From Arenibacter troitsensis (GTDB lineage: Bacteria; Bacteroidota; Bacteroidia; Flavobacteriales; Flavobacteriaceae): 64,000 nucleotides of DNA. The DNA is taken from positions 1 to 64,000 of the forward strand of contig NZ_FXAO01000014.1 of the NCBI RefSeq assembly GCF_900177645.1. The letters run 5' to 3'. The notes beneath the pieces are model-generated. The model did no database searches. It was not told where the DNA came from and saw only the letters and a program-made list of their open reading frames with translations. Positions within the stretch are counted from its first letter, which is position 1; each line of letters begins with the position of its first letter. Positions 48,701 through 57,963 of this stretch are shown one piece after another. The position numbers and the translations under genes are program-made.

Positions 48701-49036
48701 TTATTTACTGCCCATAAGGAGTATTTCACGAGCTTCCACTTCGGTAACAAAGCGTTGAATGCCATCATCGGTGGAAAAGGAACGGGTTTTCAATTTTCCT
48801 GTTACTGCAATTTCCTTTCCTTTGGAGGCGTACTTTTCCACGATTTCGGCGGTCTTGCCCCAGGCCACTATATAGTGCCAATTGGTTTCCTTTTGTTTTT
48901 CACCTTTCGAGTTTTTAAAGAACACATTGGTGGCCAAGGAAAACCTAGCTACTTTTTTACCGTTTTCAAGATTGGTAACTGTTGGTTCCTGTCCCACATT
49001 ACCGATTAACTGAACATTGTTTTTAATAATTCCCAT
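48701..49036 (-). CDS. ssb: Single-stranded DNA-binding protein (SSB) of the conjugative element
   Basis: A 111-residue OB-fold protein with typical SSB motifs (NVQLIGNVGQEP, FSLATN, WHYIVAWGKTAEIVEKY, GKEIAVTGKLKTRSF). It coats single-stranded DNA during transfer or replication. It ends REILLMGSK and lacks the long linker and acidic C-terminal tip that recruits repair proteins in chromosomal SSB. It lies between the TraN gene and the RadC-like gene on the same strand. Confidence 0.93.
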   Translation of the reverse strand: MGIIKNNVQLIGNVGQEPTVTNLENGKKVARFSLATNVFFKNSKGEKQKETNWHYIVAWGKTAEIVEKYASKGKEIAVTGKLKTRSFSTDDGIQRFVTEVEAREILLMGSK

Positions 49037-49603
49037 GATTAAAAAAATTAAGGTTAAACATTTGATTTACATTATTTTGATTAACTGATTTACTTATTAT
49101 ATCCGGAGTGTTTTCCTTTCCTGATGCATGCAGGCTTTTTTGGCCAAGCCGGCTTACTCTTATTGGGTATTGACCACTTCCATTTGAGGATAATCGGTAT
49201 GATTCCATAGTTCCAATTTTTGATTTACTTTCCATAGAGCCGTCGTTGTTACCTTTTTTTGTTGCTTGATGGTCCACAATATTTTTGGAAGGAAACACTT
49301 ATAAACAGTAGGGGATGGGAGCGCTGGCTTTATGCAGTTTTCCTTCCAAAAATGTTGTTGTTTTGCCTTCAAAAAAAGAAACGGCGACAACTGTGGCAGT
49401 GAAAAAGGAGATCTTGGAAAATACCTATATCCGGAAGTGGTCGATACGCCCTCCTAATGAGAAGTCTTCAGCAGAATAGTATAAGAGAGCCTACACCCAT
49501 TTTATAAGTCTAAATCCCAACCCCTGTATGGACATCTACTTGGTATTCGATTAGTCCATCACTATAGGGGAACCAGTATGACAGCACTGAAATGAACCTG
49601 ATA
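49037..49603. other. Gap between ssb and traN
   Basis: A 567-base gap where TraO- or TraP-type genes might be expected. Two minus-strand frames (49023-49298 and 49160-49390) overlap each other and show no domain; I do not call them. The promoter for ssb may lie here. Confidence 0.5.
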
Positions 49604-50404
49604 CTATAAATTGGACTGTAGTACCAAGGTTCTACCTCCGTTGAGTTCCCTTAACTCAATGGCCAATTTTTCCGATGCTGCCAAAACAAACTTTGGCAGC
49701 ACATATACGAACTGCCTGCTCTGCCCTTTTTTGAAAAGCTTTGGAAGGTTATGGGCATAAATGGTGTTTAATGGCAAACTTTGAAAGGAAGATTGGCGTC
49801 GATCGGTGCCATTTAAGGTGTACACATTAAGATAATCGATTTCAAAATCGACTCCCGATGCATTTTTTACCTCCATCTTCAGAAACACCTCCGAGCCATA
49901 ATAGACCGGTTGAAATAATTTTAAATACAAGTCCTTTTCACGGATCAATGCCACCTTTTCAGATGCCGACTTCAAAACGGACTCCGAGGCTCTTTTGAGA
50001 TAGTCCATTGTTCGGCCCAAGGAATCCACTTTTTGCTTCATTTTATCGATGTCATCCATTTTAGGGGTTTCATTTCCAATACTTTCTTGCTCGGTAAAAA
50101 AGTAATTGTGCTGGGTCAAATCGGGTCTGTATTTTAAAATATAGGAATACACCTGCCCATTGGTAGTCACCACCAACAGATTACTGTCAGGGCCGGGTTG
50201 TGCCTGCAAGAGCCCGAAATGCTGCTGTGTTTCGCGGTTATAGGTAAAAACAAAATGGGCCGCACCCGTGATCCCTTGGCGAACGGGTTCTGGAAAAAAA
50301 AGGGCCACATTTTTAAGTTCATTGGCATAAAGTGTATCCAAGGGTTGCTGCGCGGACAATCCAAGACTGATGAAGCATATTGCTAAGATGATTATGGTTT
50401 TCAT
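49604..50404 (-). CDS. traN: Conjugative transposon protein TraN (DUF4138)
   Basis: A 266-residue protein with a signal peptide ending GLSAQ. The beta-rich N-terminal region (about 20-100) and C-terminal domain (about 150-266; LYLKLFQPVYYGSEVFLKMEVKN) fit DUF4138. It is the likely outer-membrane or periplasmic core partner, analogous to VirB9, for the VirB10-like TraM encoded just before it (four-base overlap at 50401-50404). Confidence 0.88.
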   Translation of the reverse strand: MKTIIILAICFISLGLSAQQPLDTLYANELKNVALFFPEPVRQGITGAAHFVFTYNRETQQHFGLLQAQPGPDSNLLVVTTNGQVYSYILKYRPDLTQHNYFFTEQESIGNETPKMDDIDKMKQKVDSLGRTMDYLKRASESVLKSASEKVALIREKDLYLKLFQPVYYGSEVFLKMEVKNASGVDFEIDYLNVYTLNGTDRRQSSFQSLPLNTIYAHNLPKLFKKGQSRQFVYVLPKFVLAASEKLAIELRELNGGRTLVLQSNL

Positions 50405-51363
50405 TGCAGATTAATTTTAAAATTGTTCTTGTCGTATTTTAAGATGAGCTTATAATTGTCTGATATGCTTGCCCGAAAGCTCCTTCGGTTGCGTTGGAAC
50501 ACTTTTCGAACTCCCTTAATTTGTGGCATTCCGGTAATATTTATATCGTCGACGATATCGTTCACCACTTCATTGGTTGCTTCGGCCCTAAAATTGTTCC
50601 TCAAATAAATTCCTTCAGATCCATCCTCAAGGTCGTAGGCCTTGAACTTGACCGGTAGGTGATCAATATTTTCAATTCGAATCAAGGTCCTGTTCGGCTT
50701 AAAACTTACAAATCCGTAGATACGTGTATTTTTAGGAATCAATACATTGTTGATCTTGGCATCCTTTATTAGGCGCATTCTTAAACGTTGGTCCGCCTTA
50801 ACAGTTTGGTCGCCGTCCACACGGACCATGATAATTGGATCCGAATTCCCGGAGCCAATTGTCTCAATGGGGTGGGAATCAAAAAAAAGCTGGTGCTCCA
50901 GGGCAAGAGTCTGGGATGCCACCTCGATTTCCTTCTCCCCAATATATTCATCTGTCTTCTCGGTCTTTATATGCCTGGACTGGAATCGGGAAAGCGTATC
51001 ACCATTCAGGGTTTTACCGGTCCTTTTTGAATATCGCATCTGTCCTTGTTTATAAATACTGTCCACCAGTTGCATTTTTTTCTTGTCCAGCAATTCAGGG
51101 TCGTACAGGCCGGTGGAGTCCAACAGGTCTTCATCGTAGACACTAGGAGCGAGGGTAGGTCTCGCCGTCTTCATATCATTTATGGCATCCAATTTGGAAT
51201 CATATATCTTCTGTTCGTTCATGATTTCAGGAACAGGTATTTGATCAGCCTCCAGTTCCTGTCCTTGTTCGCTGTCCAAAACGAGTACAGCATATGCCGT
51301 AATAAAAAGTAGTATACAGAGTAGAATGGAGGTAAACACAATTTTGTTCTTTTCAATTTTCAT
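50401..51363 (-). CDS. traM: Conjugative transposon protein TraM
   Basis: About 320 residues if translation starts at 51363 (MKIEKNKIVF), which puts the membrane segment (about 8-28) at the normal place; the ATG at 51393 would add ten residues. A Pro/acidic linker follows, and the C-terminal half is a beta-domain (VDGDQTVKADQRLRMRLIKD, NNVLIPKNTRIYGFV) as in VirB10/TrbI proteins. It spans the periplasm and links the inner-membrane complex to the outer-membrane core. The start overlaps the end of traK by 11 bases. Confidence 0.9.
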   Translation of the reverse strand: MKIEKNKIVFTSILLCILLFITAYAVLVLDSEQGQELEADQIPVPEIMNEQKIYDSKLDAINDMKTARPTLAPSVYDEDLLDSTGLYDPELLDKKKMQLVDSIYKQGQMRYSKRTGKTLNGDTLSRFQSRHIKTEKTDEYIGEKEIEVASQTLALEHQLFFDSHPIETIGSGNSDPIIMVRVDGDQTVKADQRLRMRLIKDAKINNVLIPKNTRIYGFVSFKPNRTLIRIENIDHLPVKFKAYDLEDGSEGIYLRNNFRAEATNEVVNDIVDDINITGMPQIKGVRKVFQRNRRSFRASISDNYKLILKYDKNNFKINLQ

Positions 51364-51970
51364 ATTTATCCAATTTTCGTAGTGTATTTTCAAAGAAATC
51401 GGTAATCATGAACCCATGGGTGTTTTTGGGAAAGTTCCTGTCCACCCTAAGGAGTTTACCGGTAGTGGTCAATTCATAGATGTCGGTGGATAAGCCCCTA
51501 TTGATCTCAAATATTGTTTTAGTTTCAAAAAGATATGGTTCCCTGTCCAGGACAATTTTGGATTTTATGGCCAGCACCTTTTGTACCAGGGAATATTGCA
51601 GTAATCGGTTATATACGCCATCTACTTTTTTCTGACGGTACAAATCGGCTACACTGCTATTGCCCAACCATAGGGCTTTTTCCAAATTACTCTCATAGTT
51701 ACTCGGATCGATGCCGTAGAAATAGTCATGGAACAATTCCAAATGGGCTAGGGCCTCTACCTCGAGATTCTCCTTTTGATCGACCAATTTCAGGGGAATG
51801 ACCTGACCATCAGCATTGACCATAAAAGCCTTGTTCAATACATCATTATGGAGTTTCAGTACCAAGAGGAGCGCAATGGCACTTATGGTAGTTGCCGCAA
51901 TAATAATGGACAGGACTATAAATCGATTCTGTCCTAGTACCTTGTAGATGTTGTTATAAGGTGTTTTCAT
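51353..51970 (-). CDS. traK: Conjugative transposon protein TraK
   Basis: A 205-residue inner-membrane protein with one N-terminal membrane segment (about 18-40) and a periplasmic domain (ELFHDYFYGIDPSNYESNLEKALWLG, LREPYLFETKTIFEI-like). It is analogous to VirB8, the assembly factor of the channel. It lies 21 bases after traJ and overlaps traM; no traL gene is found between them. Confidence 0.9.
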   Translation of the reverse strand: MKTPYNNIYKVLGQNRFIVLSIIIAATTISAIALLLVLKLHNDVLNKAFMVNADGQVIPLKLVDQKENLEVEALAHLELFHDYFYGIDPSNYESNLEKALWLGNSSVADLYRQKKVDGVYNRLLQYSLVQKVLAIKSKIVLDREPYLFETKTIFEINRGLSTDIYELTTTGKLLRVDRNFPKNTHGFMITDFFENTLRKLDKYEN

Positions 51971-51991
51971 ATTGTTCTTGGGATTAAAGGG

Positions 51992-52834
51992 TTAGGAGAC
52001 ACTAAAGAGCTTAAGGGTAAAGGTTATTGCCCTACGGTACAAAGTGAATTTTAATAGGACAATGAACCCGATGGAACCCAGTTGAATAACAGGTGCGAAA
52101 GTTTGACTGCCCCAATCGGTACCAAAAAGGTTGGACCAAAAATTAAGGTTCACCTCGGTATAAAAATTATTGATAAATACATTGACCAGAAAAAATGCCG
52201 GGACCAGCATATAGACCCCTGCATATAATCTAAAAAAATTATAGGCCATGGAGCGAAACTTTTCAAACACGGCCAAGCTGATGACCAATGGAAAAAAGGC
52301 CTGCATAATTCCCAATAAAAAGAATCGTTGGGCCAAAAAAAGAGGATAGATAAAGAGGTCCAATAGCCAAAGGATCAAGCCTATGATAAACGACAATATT
52401 TTAAGTCCGAACAGTGGAGTTACCAAGGCCTCGTAGAGTAGGGCCAACGCTTTTTTGGCAGCGTCGATGGCGCCCACATCCTGTTCGATATCCAAATCCT
52501 GCAGCTGTAAGGGTAGGAGTGCCGGAGCAGTATCCCTAAACTGGGTTTCTATAGCTACTAGAATGTTATCGAATGCGGATAGCACCTCCGTAGAAAAAAT
52601 GGCCAGTACGACTACCGCAAAGTTCTTGGCCAATTCACCAGGGGTCAATCCCCAAGAATAACCTTCATTGTTGGCCACGCCCTCATTGTATTTCTTAATG
52701 ATATTGATCAGAAATAGGACGACGGACAGGGCCTTCATCCCGGTAATGGCCGTCTGCGAAAAGCTACTGTTTTTAATGGTCTGAAAGACCGTATCCACAT
52801 ATTCAAGCCCTATTCCCAAAAATATCCCCGACAT
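51992..52834 (-). CDS. traJ: Conjugative transposon protein TraJ (VirB6-like)
   Basis: A 280-residue polytopic membrane protein with several hydrophobic helices (about 30-50, 70-95, 135-160, 160-180, 180-215, 240-265). It is analogous to VirB6/TrbL, which forms the inner-membrane part of the channel. Its first base is the last base of the preceding DUF4141 gene, so the two are tightly coupled. Confidence 0.88.
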   Translation of the reverse strand: MSGIFLGIGLEYVDTVFQTIKNSSFSQTAITGMKALSVVLFLINIIKKYNEGVANNEGYSWGLTPGELAKNFAVVVLAIFSTEVLSAFDNILVAIETQFRDTAPALLPLQLQDLDIEQDVGAIDAAKKALALLYEALVTPLFGLKILSFIIGLILWLLDLFIYPLFLAQRFFLLGIMQAFFPLVISLAVFEKFRSMAYNFFRLYAGVYMLVPAFFLVNVFINNFYTEVNLNFWSNLFGTDWGSQTFAPVIQLGSIGFIVLLKFTLYRRAITFTLKLFSVS

Positions 52835-53415
52835 CAGTAGTTGATTTCCCTGTTATTGATTTTATCCTGCATTTGCCTAAAGGCGATTATCTCTCTATAG
52901 CGCCTGGTCTTGGCCTCGATCTCGGCCACCATTTCTATGGATTGCAGTTCCTTTTCCTTGAGAATGGCCGTGCGTTCGGCATCGGTCATTTTCAAATTAT
53001 CACTGGACAGTACTTGATCGATATAGTCCATGGACATCATGGAATTTTCAATTATTCCCTGAAAGGAATCTGAGATACGGCCAACTTCTTCGGGCCGTAT
53101 ATATGGGGAATTTAGGATCTGCCTTAGATCCTCCTGCACCATATCATAAAGACGCTGATTGTTCTTGGCCAATTCCTTTACCGCATTCAATTGTTTGATT
53201 ACGCTATTGACCTTATCGATATTCTCCTTCTGTTCCTTTAAGAATTTTACAGTCTTCAACAGTTCTGCGGTCTGTTTCCCGGATTCCAGCAGCGATTTCA
53301 TAAAGGAGATGAAATTGGTATTGTCATATACCGGCATGCCCTGGGCCATCGCGTTGCTTTTAACAACCAAGGACAAGGTCAGGGCCAACAATAATTTATA
53401 ATTAAAAAGTTTCAT
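52834..53415 (-). CDS. traI: TraI-like periplasmic conjugation protein (DUF4141)
   Basis: A 193-residue protein with a signal peptide ending SNAMAQ. The mature part is almost wholly helical and predicted coiled coil, fitting DUF4141 and analogous to VirB5, a minor pilus or channel component. It lies 11 bases after traG and is coupled to traJ. The TraI name follows the Bacteroides CTnDOT order and is not the F-plasmid relaxase. Confidence 0.85.
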   Translation of the reverse strand: MKLFNYKLLLALTLSLVVKSNAMAQGMPVYDNTNFISFMKSLLESGKQTAELLKTVKFLKEQKENIDKVNSVIKQLNAVKELAKNNQRLYDMVQEDLRQILNSPYIRPEEVGRISDSFQGIIENSMMSMDYIDQVLSSDNLKMTDAERTAILKEKELQSIEMVAEIEAKTRRYREIIAFRQMQDKINNREINY

Positions 53416-53426
53416 AGTATATAGGT

Positions 53427-55856
53427 TTAAATGTTGCTTTTATTGGAAGGATTAGTTTGTTGCGCTACAAACTGCGTAATGGCGGTCTCCATATCCCCGT
53501 ATTTTCTATAGAGGGCCATAATGGTTTCATTCTCTTCACCATCGGTTAGGTAAGCGGCATGGACTTCTGGCGGAACTTCCAATCGAAATATGTTGCTATC
53601 CTTCCCGATTTTGATAAACATTTCCGTGTATTTACGTTCCCCTTTCAGCTGGTTCCTTATGGATTTTAATTGGTTAAGATCATGTGAGGAAAGATGGAGC
53701 CTGTTGACCAGTTCATCATATCCCTTTTCATTCCTCAGACTATAGATGACCTGAGTATTTTCAAGGATACTTGCGGATGTCGAATTATTTGGCAGTTGGT
53801 TGATGGATTGAAGGATGATACCTATAGCCCCGTTTTGTTTACGTATGGCCTGGTAATAGAATTCCACACTTTCCAGAACGTTCTTAAATTTTAACTGTTT
53901 GGCAAACTCATCAAATAGGATGATGCCCTTTTCCGCCTTGTTCCTCCAAATCGTTCTTTGAATGGCCGATTTGATCAATTTCAACATAACGGAGAGAATT
54001 TCCTTATTATCCTTTACCTCGTCAAGTTCAAAAACGATCAGTCGTTTGTCCTCCAATTTATAGGTTTGGTCTGTGTTTGTATTGAACAGAAAACTATATA
54101 TACCATTTTCCACATATTCCGAAAGAATGTGAAGGAAGTCATAGACGCTAAAATGCATTTCACGGATCTGGAGGTCCGTGACCAATGAATCTTTATGGTC
54201 ATCTACATACTGGTACAGTGAAGCCAGTGAATGGCCAGTTGTGCACTTGGAATAATAAGACAACAGGACCTTTTTAACGGCTACCTCCTGTGCTTTGCTG
54301 GTTTCATTGCCCGTGGCCAAAAGCTCCAAAATAAAAATGGTAAGATCTTCCAGCCTCTCTGGAGTAAGGTCGGCTTTATCACTGATGTAGAAGGGGTTTA
54401 TACCCAGGTTTTTCCCTTGTTCATATCTAAGAACAATATGGTCATTGGGGTAGAGCTTGGCAAATTTATCATAGGAACCTCCCAAGTCGATGACCACTAG
54501 GCGTACCCCACTTTCAAAATATTGGCGCAGAATGTTATTGGCCAAAAAGGATTTACCTTCCCCAGTAGGTGCAAAAATAGCAAAGTTGCGTGCCTTTATG
54601 CGCTTTCTGGCTTCATCCCAAACATCCTTTAAAATTGGGATGTTGTATTGCCTATCGTTAAAGACAACACCCTTATTATCTGAAATATATACACTATTGT
54701 TAATGTACAGGCAAAGGGCATGCTTTAGATCGGCCACGTACAGATCCCCGTTGGAGAAGTTGGAGGTAAAGCAACAATAGCTGTTAAGAAAATAATGTTT
54801 CCGCTCTTCACCTTTAGGATAATAGGGAACGATGTCCAATTCCTTGAACTCTGTTTTGATCTTGGTGGCAATCCTGCCCAACTCTTGTGTCCCCTCTCCC
54901 CAAAAAACTATATTGAGATGTCCCCGGACTATTCTAGAACTTTCATCATCATTGATCTTTGCCAGAATATCCTCTATTTTTTTTAGAACGACCTTATTTT
55001 GAGTTCCAAAATTGGAACTCTTATTAAGCTCCTCAATACTTTTCTCTAGATATTTCCGCCATTTATATTTATCGTCCAGATATATGATCTGATTGACGAT
55101 ATGGTTTTCATGTAAGTTGAGTCCCAAACCATCTATAAATCCTTGATGAAATACAAAATCATCGGAGGTGAACCTGTCATTGGGCCTACTGCTTTGTAGC
55201 ATATCGCCAAAGCAGAGTTCACTATTGATGGCCATGACGTCAAAATCATGGTCACCGATCTCCAAACACTTTTTATTCATTTGGATATCCGTGTCAAATC
55301 CATGGTTATAACCATTGAAGTAATTATTGGTCGATTCCAGGATACTTTCCTCGCACATTGGTGCAAGGGTTATTTTTCTGCTATTATTAATAAAGGACAC
55401 GGCATCATTTACCGCATTGACAAATTCGCGGGCATAATGGTCCATTTGCCTATGAATACCCTTATCCACTTTGCGAAAGGGGTTGACGTATTTTGTAGTA
55501 TTGAACGTTTTCTTTAGCGGAAGAACAAAAAAGAGAAAGGAAGAGTGGTCCAAATATTCCCGTCCCTTAAAATAGTGGTAAGTGGCTTGCTGAAGAAAAC
55601 TTTCATTGGGCAAATTTTCGGCTGAAAATCCGGCCTTTCTATAAACATCTTGTTTATGCACGATGGTACCCACGGGTAGCGCCTTAAAGGCTTGAAACCA
55701 AGACCCATGAATTTCCTCAAAATCCTTCTCCGACAAGGAATAGATCTCCGGATACCCCACGGAATAGCACTGGACCAAGTTGCCATTATTGGCAAAAATG
55801 ACATTCCCTTGAATATCCATTATAGGATAAAATTCGGATAAGTTAATTGTCTTCAT
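53427..55856 (-). CDS. traG: TraG conjugation ATPase (VirB4-like)
   Basis: An 809-residue ATPase that powers assembly of the transfer channel. Walker A is FAPTGEGKSFLAN (about 426-438) and Walker B is GIILFDEFAKQL (about 640-652). The N-terminal region (LSEFYPIMDIQGN) is the family signature. The length is full for the family. The gene overlaps the upstream traF start region by 14 bases and is followed by DUF4141. Confidence 0.95.
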   Translation of the reverse strand: MKTINLSEFYPIMDIQGNVIFANNGNLVQCYSVGYPEIYSLSEKDFEEIHGSWFQAFKALPVGTIVHKQDVYRKAGFSAENLPNESFLQQATYHYFKGREYLDHSSFLFFVLPLKKTFNTTKYVNPFRKVDKGIHRQMDHYAREFVNAVNDAVSFINNSRKITLAPMCEESILESTNNYFNGYNHGFDTDIQMNKKCLEIGDHDFDVMAINSELCFGDMLQSSRPNDRFTSDDFVFHQGFIDGLGLNLHENHIVNQIIYLDDKYKWRKYLEKSIEELNKSSNFGTQNKVVLKKIEDILAKINDDESSRIVRGHLNIVFWGEGTQELGRIATKIKTEFKELDIVPYYPKGEERKHYFLNSYCCFTSNFSNGDLYVADLKHALCLYINNSVYISDNKGVVFNDRQYNIPILKDVWDEARKRIKARNFAIFAPTGEGKSFLANNILRQYFESGVRLVVIDLGGSYDKFAKLYPNDHIVLRYEQGKNLGINPFYISDKADLTPERLEDLTIFILELLATGNETSKAQEVAVKKVLLSYYSKCTTGHSLASLYQYVDDHKDSLVTDLQIREMHFSVYDFLHILSEYVENGIYSFLFNTNTDQTYKLEDKRLIVFELDEVKDNKEILSVMLKLIKSAIQRTIWRNKAEKGIILFDEFAKQLKFKNVLESVEFYYQAIRKQNGAIGIILQSINQLPNNSTSASILENTQVIYSLRNEKGYDELVNRLHLSSHDLNQLKSIRNQLKGERKYTEMFIKIGKDSNIFRLEVPPEVHAAYLTDGEENETIMALYRKYGDMETAITQFVAQQTNPSNKSNI

Positions 55857-56127
55857 AGTGCAGGTGACTTGCTCTTTTATTGTTAATAGTGTGTGGAAAC
55901 ACTTTTTTCAAATGGAATACGGTCGGGTTGTTATGGCAAAAGGAGAGACATACAAAAAGTAGAATGTTGAAAATGATAGCCGAAATAATCGCCCCTAAAC
56001 TGAAAGAAAAGATGATGAACATCAAGGAACCTATAACGGAAGTCATCTGAAGTGCGAACAACATAAGGGGGAGTCCCATTATCATGGCCTTTTTACGAAT
56101 GTTCCTATATACCACGTACTTTTTCAT
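55843..56127 (-). CDS. traF: TraF-like protein (DUF4133, VirB3-like)
   Basis: A 94-residue protein with two adjacent membrane segments (about 14-36 and 40-62), matching DUF4133. It sits between the pilin-like TraE and the VirB4-like TraG, the usual VirB3 place. It overlaps traE by one base and traG by 14, so translation is coupled. Confidence 0.88.
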   Translation of the reverse strand: MKKYVVYRNIRKKAMIMGLPLMLFALQMTSVIGSLMFIIFSFSLGAIISAIIFNILLFVCLSFCHNNPTVFHLKKVFPHTINNKRASHLHYEDN

Positions 56128-56414
56128 TAGACAACAATTCCGATGAGATAGGTGAAGATTCCAACAACTGCACCGGCAATAAGTACAAATACAAGAACAC
56201 GCGTAATACCTTTTTTGAGATCGGCGTTTTCCCCAAAAAAGTGTCCCGCGTTAAAAAGAAAACCGATAAGAAAAATCACTCCCAGAATAATGGGGAAAAC
56301 GGTACGGATGGTATCGGATACGTCATTGACCGATTCTTCAATTCCACCAATTTGAGCGAAAGCAGGATTGTAAATCAGTAAGGTAAGGCAAACCTGATAG
56401 TATAATTTTTTCAT
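56127..56414 (-). CDS. traE: TraE-like protein (DUF4134, VirB2-like)
   Basis: A 95-residue protein with a signal peptide ending NPAFAQ and two membrane helices in the mature part (about 37-58 and 70-92), as in DUF4134. It is the candidate pilin or membrane partner of the channel. It is first in the tra operon; the 164-base gap upstream is shared with the divergent amidase gene. Confidence 0.88.
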   Translation of the reverse strand: MKKLYYQVCLTLLIYNPAFAQIGGIEESVNDVSDTIRTVFPIILGVIFLIGFLFNAGHFFGENADLKKGITRVLVFVLIAGAVVGIFTYLIGIVV

Positions 56415-56578
56415 GTTGTTCAGATTTAGTTTTTAGACTTTTTAGCTACATGAAAAATAGTTTATATTTATATATAAAATTCTGACAATCAATAATTTGT
56501 GAATAAAATATTAAATGATTCGTTTTAATGTGTTTTGATGTCAATTAACATGAATTTGAATTATAATTTGAAATTGAT

Positions 56579-57250
56579 ATGTTGATAACCTTGAAAATCC
56601 GGAGTAGGGCAGGTTGCAAAACCGTCATATTTTGGCTCTTGATTTTAAAAATGTGCTCCAGTTTTTGTCAATTAGAGCAGCCTAAAAAGATTTTGGTCAT
56701 CGATCCCGGCCATGGAGGTAAGGATACCGGTGCCATAGGTGTCCATGGGGTCCTTGAAAAGGAGGTAGTTTTAAAAATTGCCAAGGAAATCCTAAACCAC
56801 AACCACATAATATTGGATGACAGGATAGAGGTTTATCTGACCAGGTACAAGGACACATTGATATCATTATCAGATAGGGCAATGTTGGCCAGGGAATTAA
56901 AGAGCGATTTGTTCATTTCTTTACATTGTAATGCGGCCATCACAGGAGCCAGTGGAATGGAAATTTTTGTAGCCAATAAGGATAATCCGCACATGGAATC
57001 CTCGGTGCAGTTGGCCACCTCCGTTTTAGGTGAGAGCGGACGCAAACTGGGCATTAAGGAAAGGGGGGTAAAGGTGGGCAATTTTCAAGTACAAAGGGAA
57101 ACAATGGATTATTGTCCGACAATTTTAATAGAAACAGGATTTGTTACGCATGTAGATGAAGGGGATTATTACAAAGAACCTAGAAATATCAAGGCAATGG
57201 CATTGGCCATATTGCTGGGAATTTATAATTATTTAAAAAGTGGGGACTGA
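56579..57250 (+). CDS. N-acetylmuramoyl-L-alanine amidase (Amidase_3)
   Basis: A 223-residue secreted enzyme that cuts the bond between MurNAc and the peptide of peptidoglycan. A hydrophobic export segment spans about 12-30. The zinc ligands His45 (VIDPGHGGKDTG), Glu60 (LEKEVVLK) and His116 (ISLHCNAA) and the catalytic Glu185 (IETGFV) are all present, so it should be active. It is the only plus-strand gene inside the conjugation module and is divergent from traE. I infer that it opens the wall for the channel, replacing a VirB1-type lysozyme. Confidence 0.92.
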   Translation: MLITLKIRSRAGCKTVIFWLLILKMCSSFCQLEQPKKILVIDPGHGGKDTGAIGVHGVLEKEVVLKIAKEILNHNHIILDDRIEVYLTRYKDTLISLSDRAMLARELKSDLFISLHCNAAITGASGMEIFVANKDNPHMESSVQLATSVLGESGRKLGIKERGVKVGNFQVQRETMDYCPTILIETGFVTHVDEGDYYKEPRNIKAMALAILLGIYNYLKSGD

Positions 57251-57309
57251 ATTTTACCGAAGGTAAATGACATCCTGGAAAACCATATATATTTTCGATA
57301 AAGACGTAC

Positions 57310-57963
57310 CTAAATTCTCTTATCCATACTATCTTCCTTAAAGGCGATCAAATTAAACAATTGCCTCATTCTAGATCGAACACGGCCACCATAGCGTTCC
57401 TCGAGTTCCTGAGCATTGAGATTGGTCGTAGCGTGGGTATGGATATTATGGTTCAACAATAGTTCGTATCTGGAAAGAAGTATTTCCCCCATTACATTGC
57501 AATCTTTGCCAAAATATCGTCCCGTAGGCTCCACTCCCAGATCATCAAAACAATAGGATTTCCCCTCACCGTAGTCTTCCACAATTTTAAAACCGATATT
57601 ATTAAATGCAAAAGTGATATTTCGTGCCGGTATCACTTCATAAGTTCGGCCGTAAGGAGTCAGATAGCGCAGTAACTTCATTAAACTGCTCTTACCACAA
57701 CCTACGGGCCCAGAAAGTAAAATACCTTTGTTAAGGTCGATATCCAGTTTCTTGCAATTCAAAGGATCCTTGATATAATAGTTACAGAGTTTGTAAATGA
57801 CGTCGCGGTCCTGTTCCAATATTCTAAAATTCTTGCCGAACATTGTTTGTCCCTTGGCATTGAGATATAACAATATTTTATTAAAATCATAGCAGATCTG
57901 ATTATCCTTAAGACTACCTAGGACGTATTGTTTATGACCTACAAAGCGTATATGTGGATTCAT
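57310..57963 (-). CDS. DnaC/IstB-like P-loop ATPase
   Basis: A 217-residue ATPase with Walker A GPVGCGKSS (85-93) and Walker B YCFDDLG, as in DnaC or IstB helicase-loader-like proteins. The C-terminal part (THATTNLNAQELEERYGGRVRSRM) has the sensor-1 and Arg-finger features of this family. It probably helps load the replication machinery on the element. It overlaps the upstream replication-like gene by four bases. Confidence 0.85.
   Translation of the reverse strand: MNPHIRFVGHKQYVLGSLKDNQICYDFNKILLYLNAKGQTMFGKNFRILEQDRDVIYKLCNYYIKDPLNCKKLDIDLNKGILLSGPVGCGKSSLMKLLRYLTPYGRTYEVIPARNITFAFNNIGFKIVEDYGEGKSYCFDDLGVEPTGRYFGKDCNVMGEILLSRYELLLNHNIHTHATTNLNAQELEERYGGRVRSRMRQLFNLIAFKEDSMDKRI

Noticed and set aside
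49023..49298. 91-codon minus-strand frame overlapping the ssb start
   Set aside because: Low-complexity Ser/Asn-rich composition, no motif, and it overlaps another unsupported frame (49160-49390).
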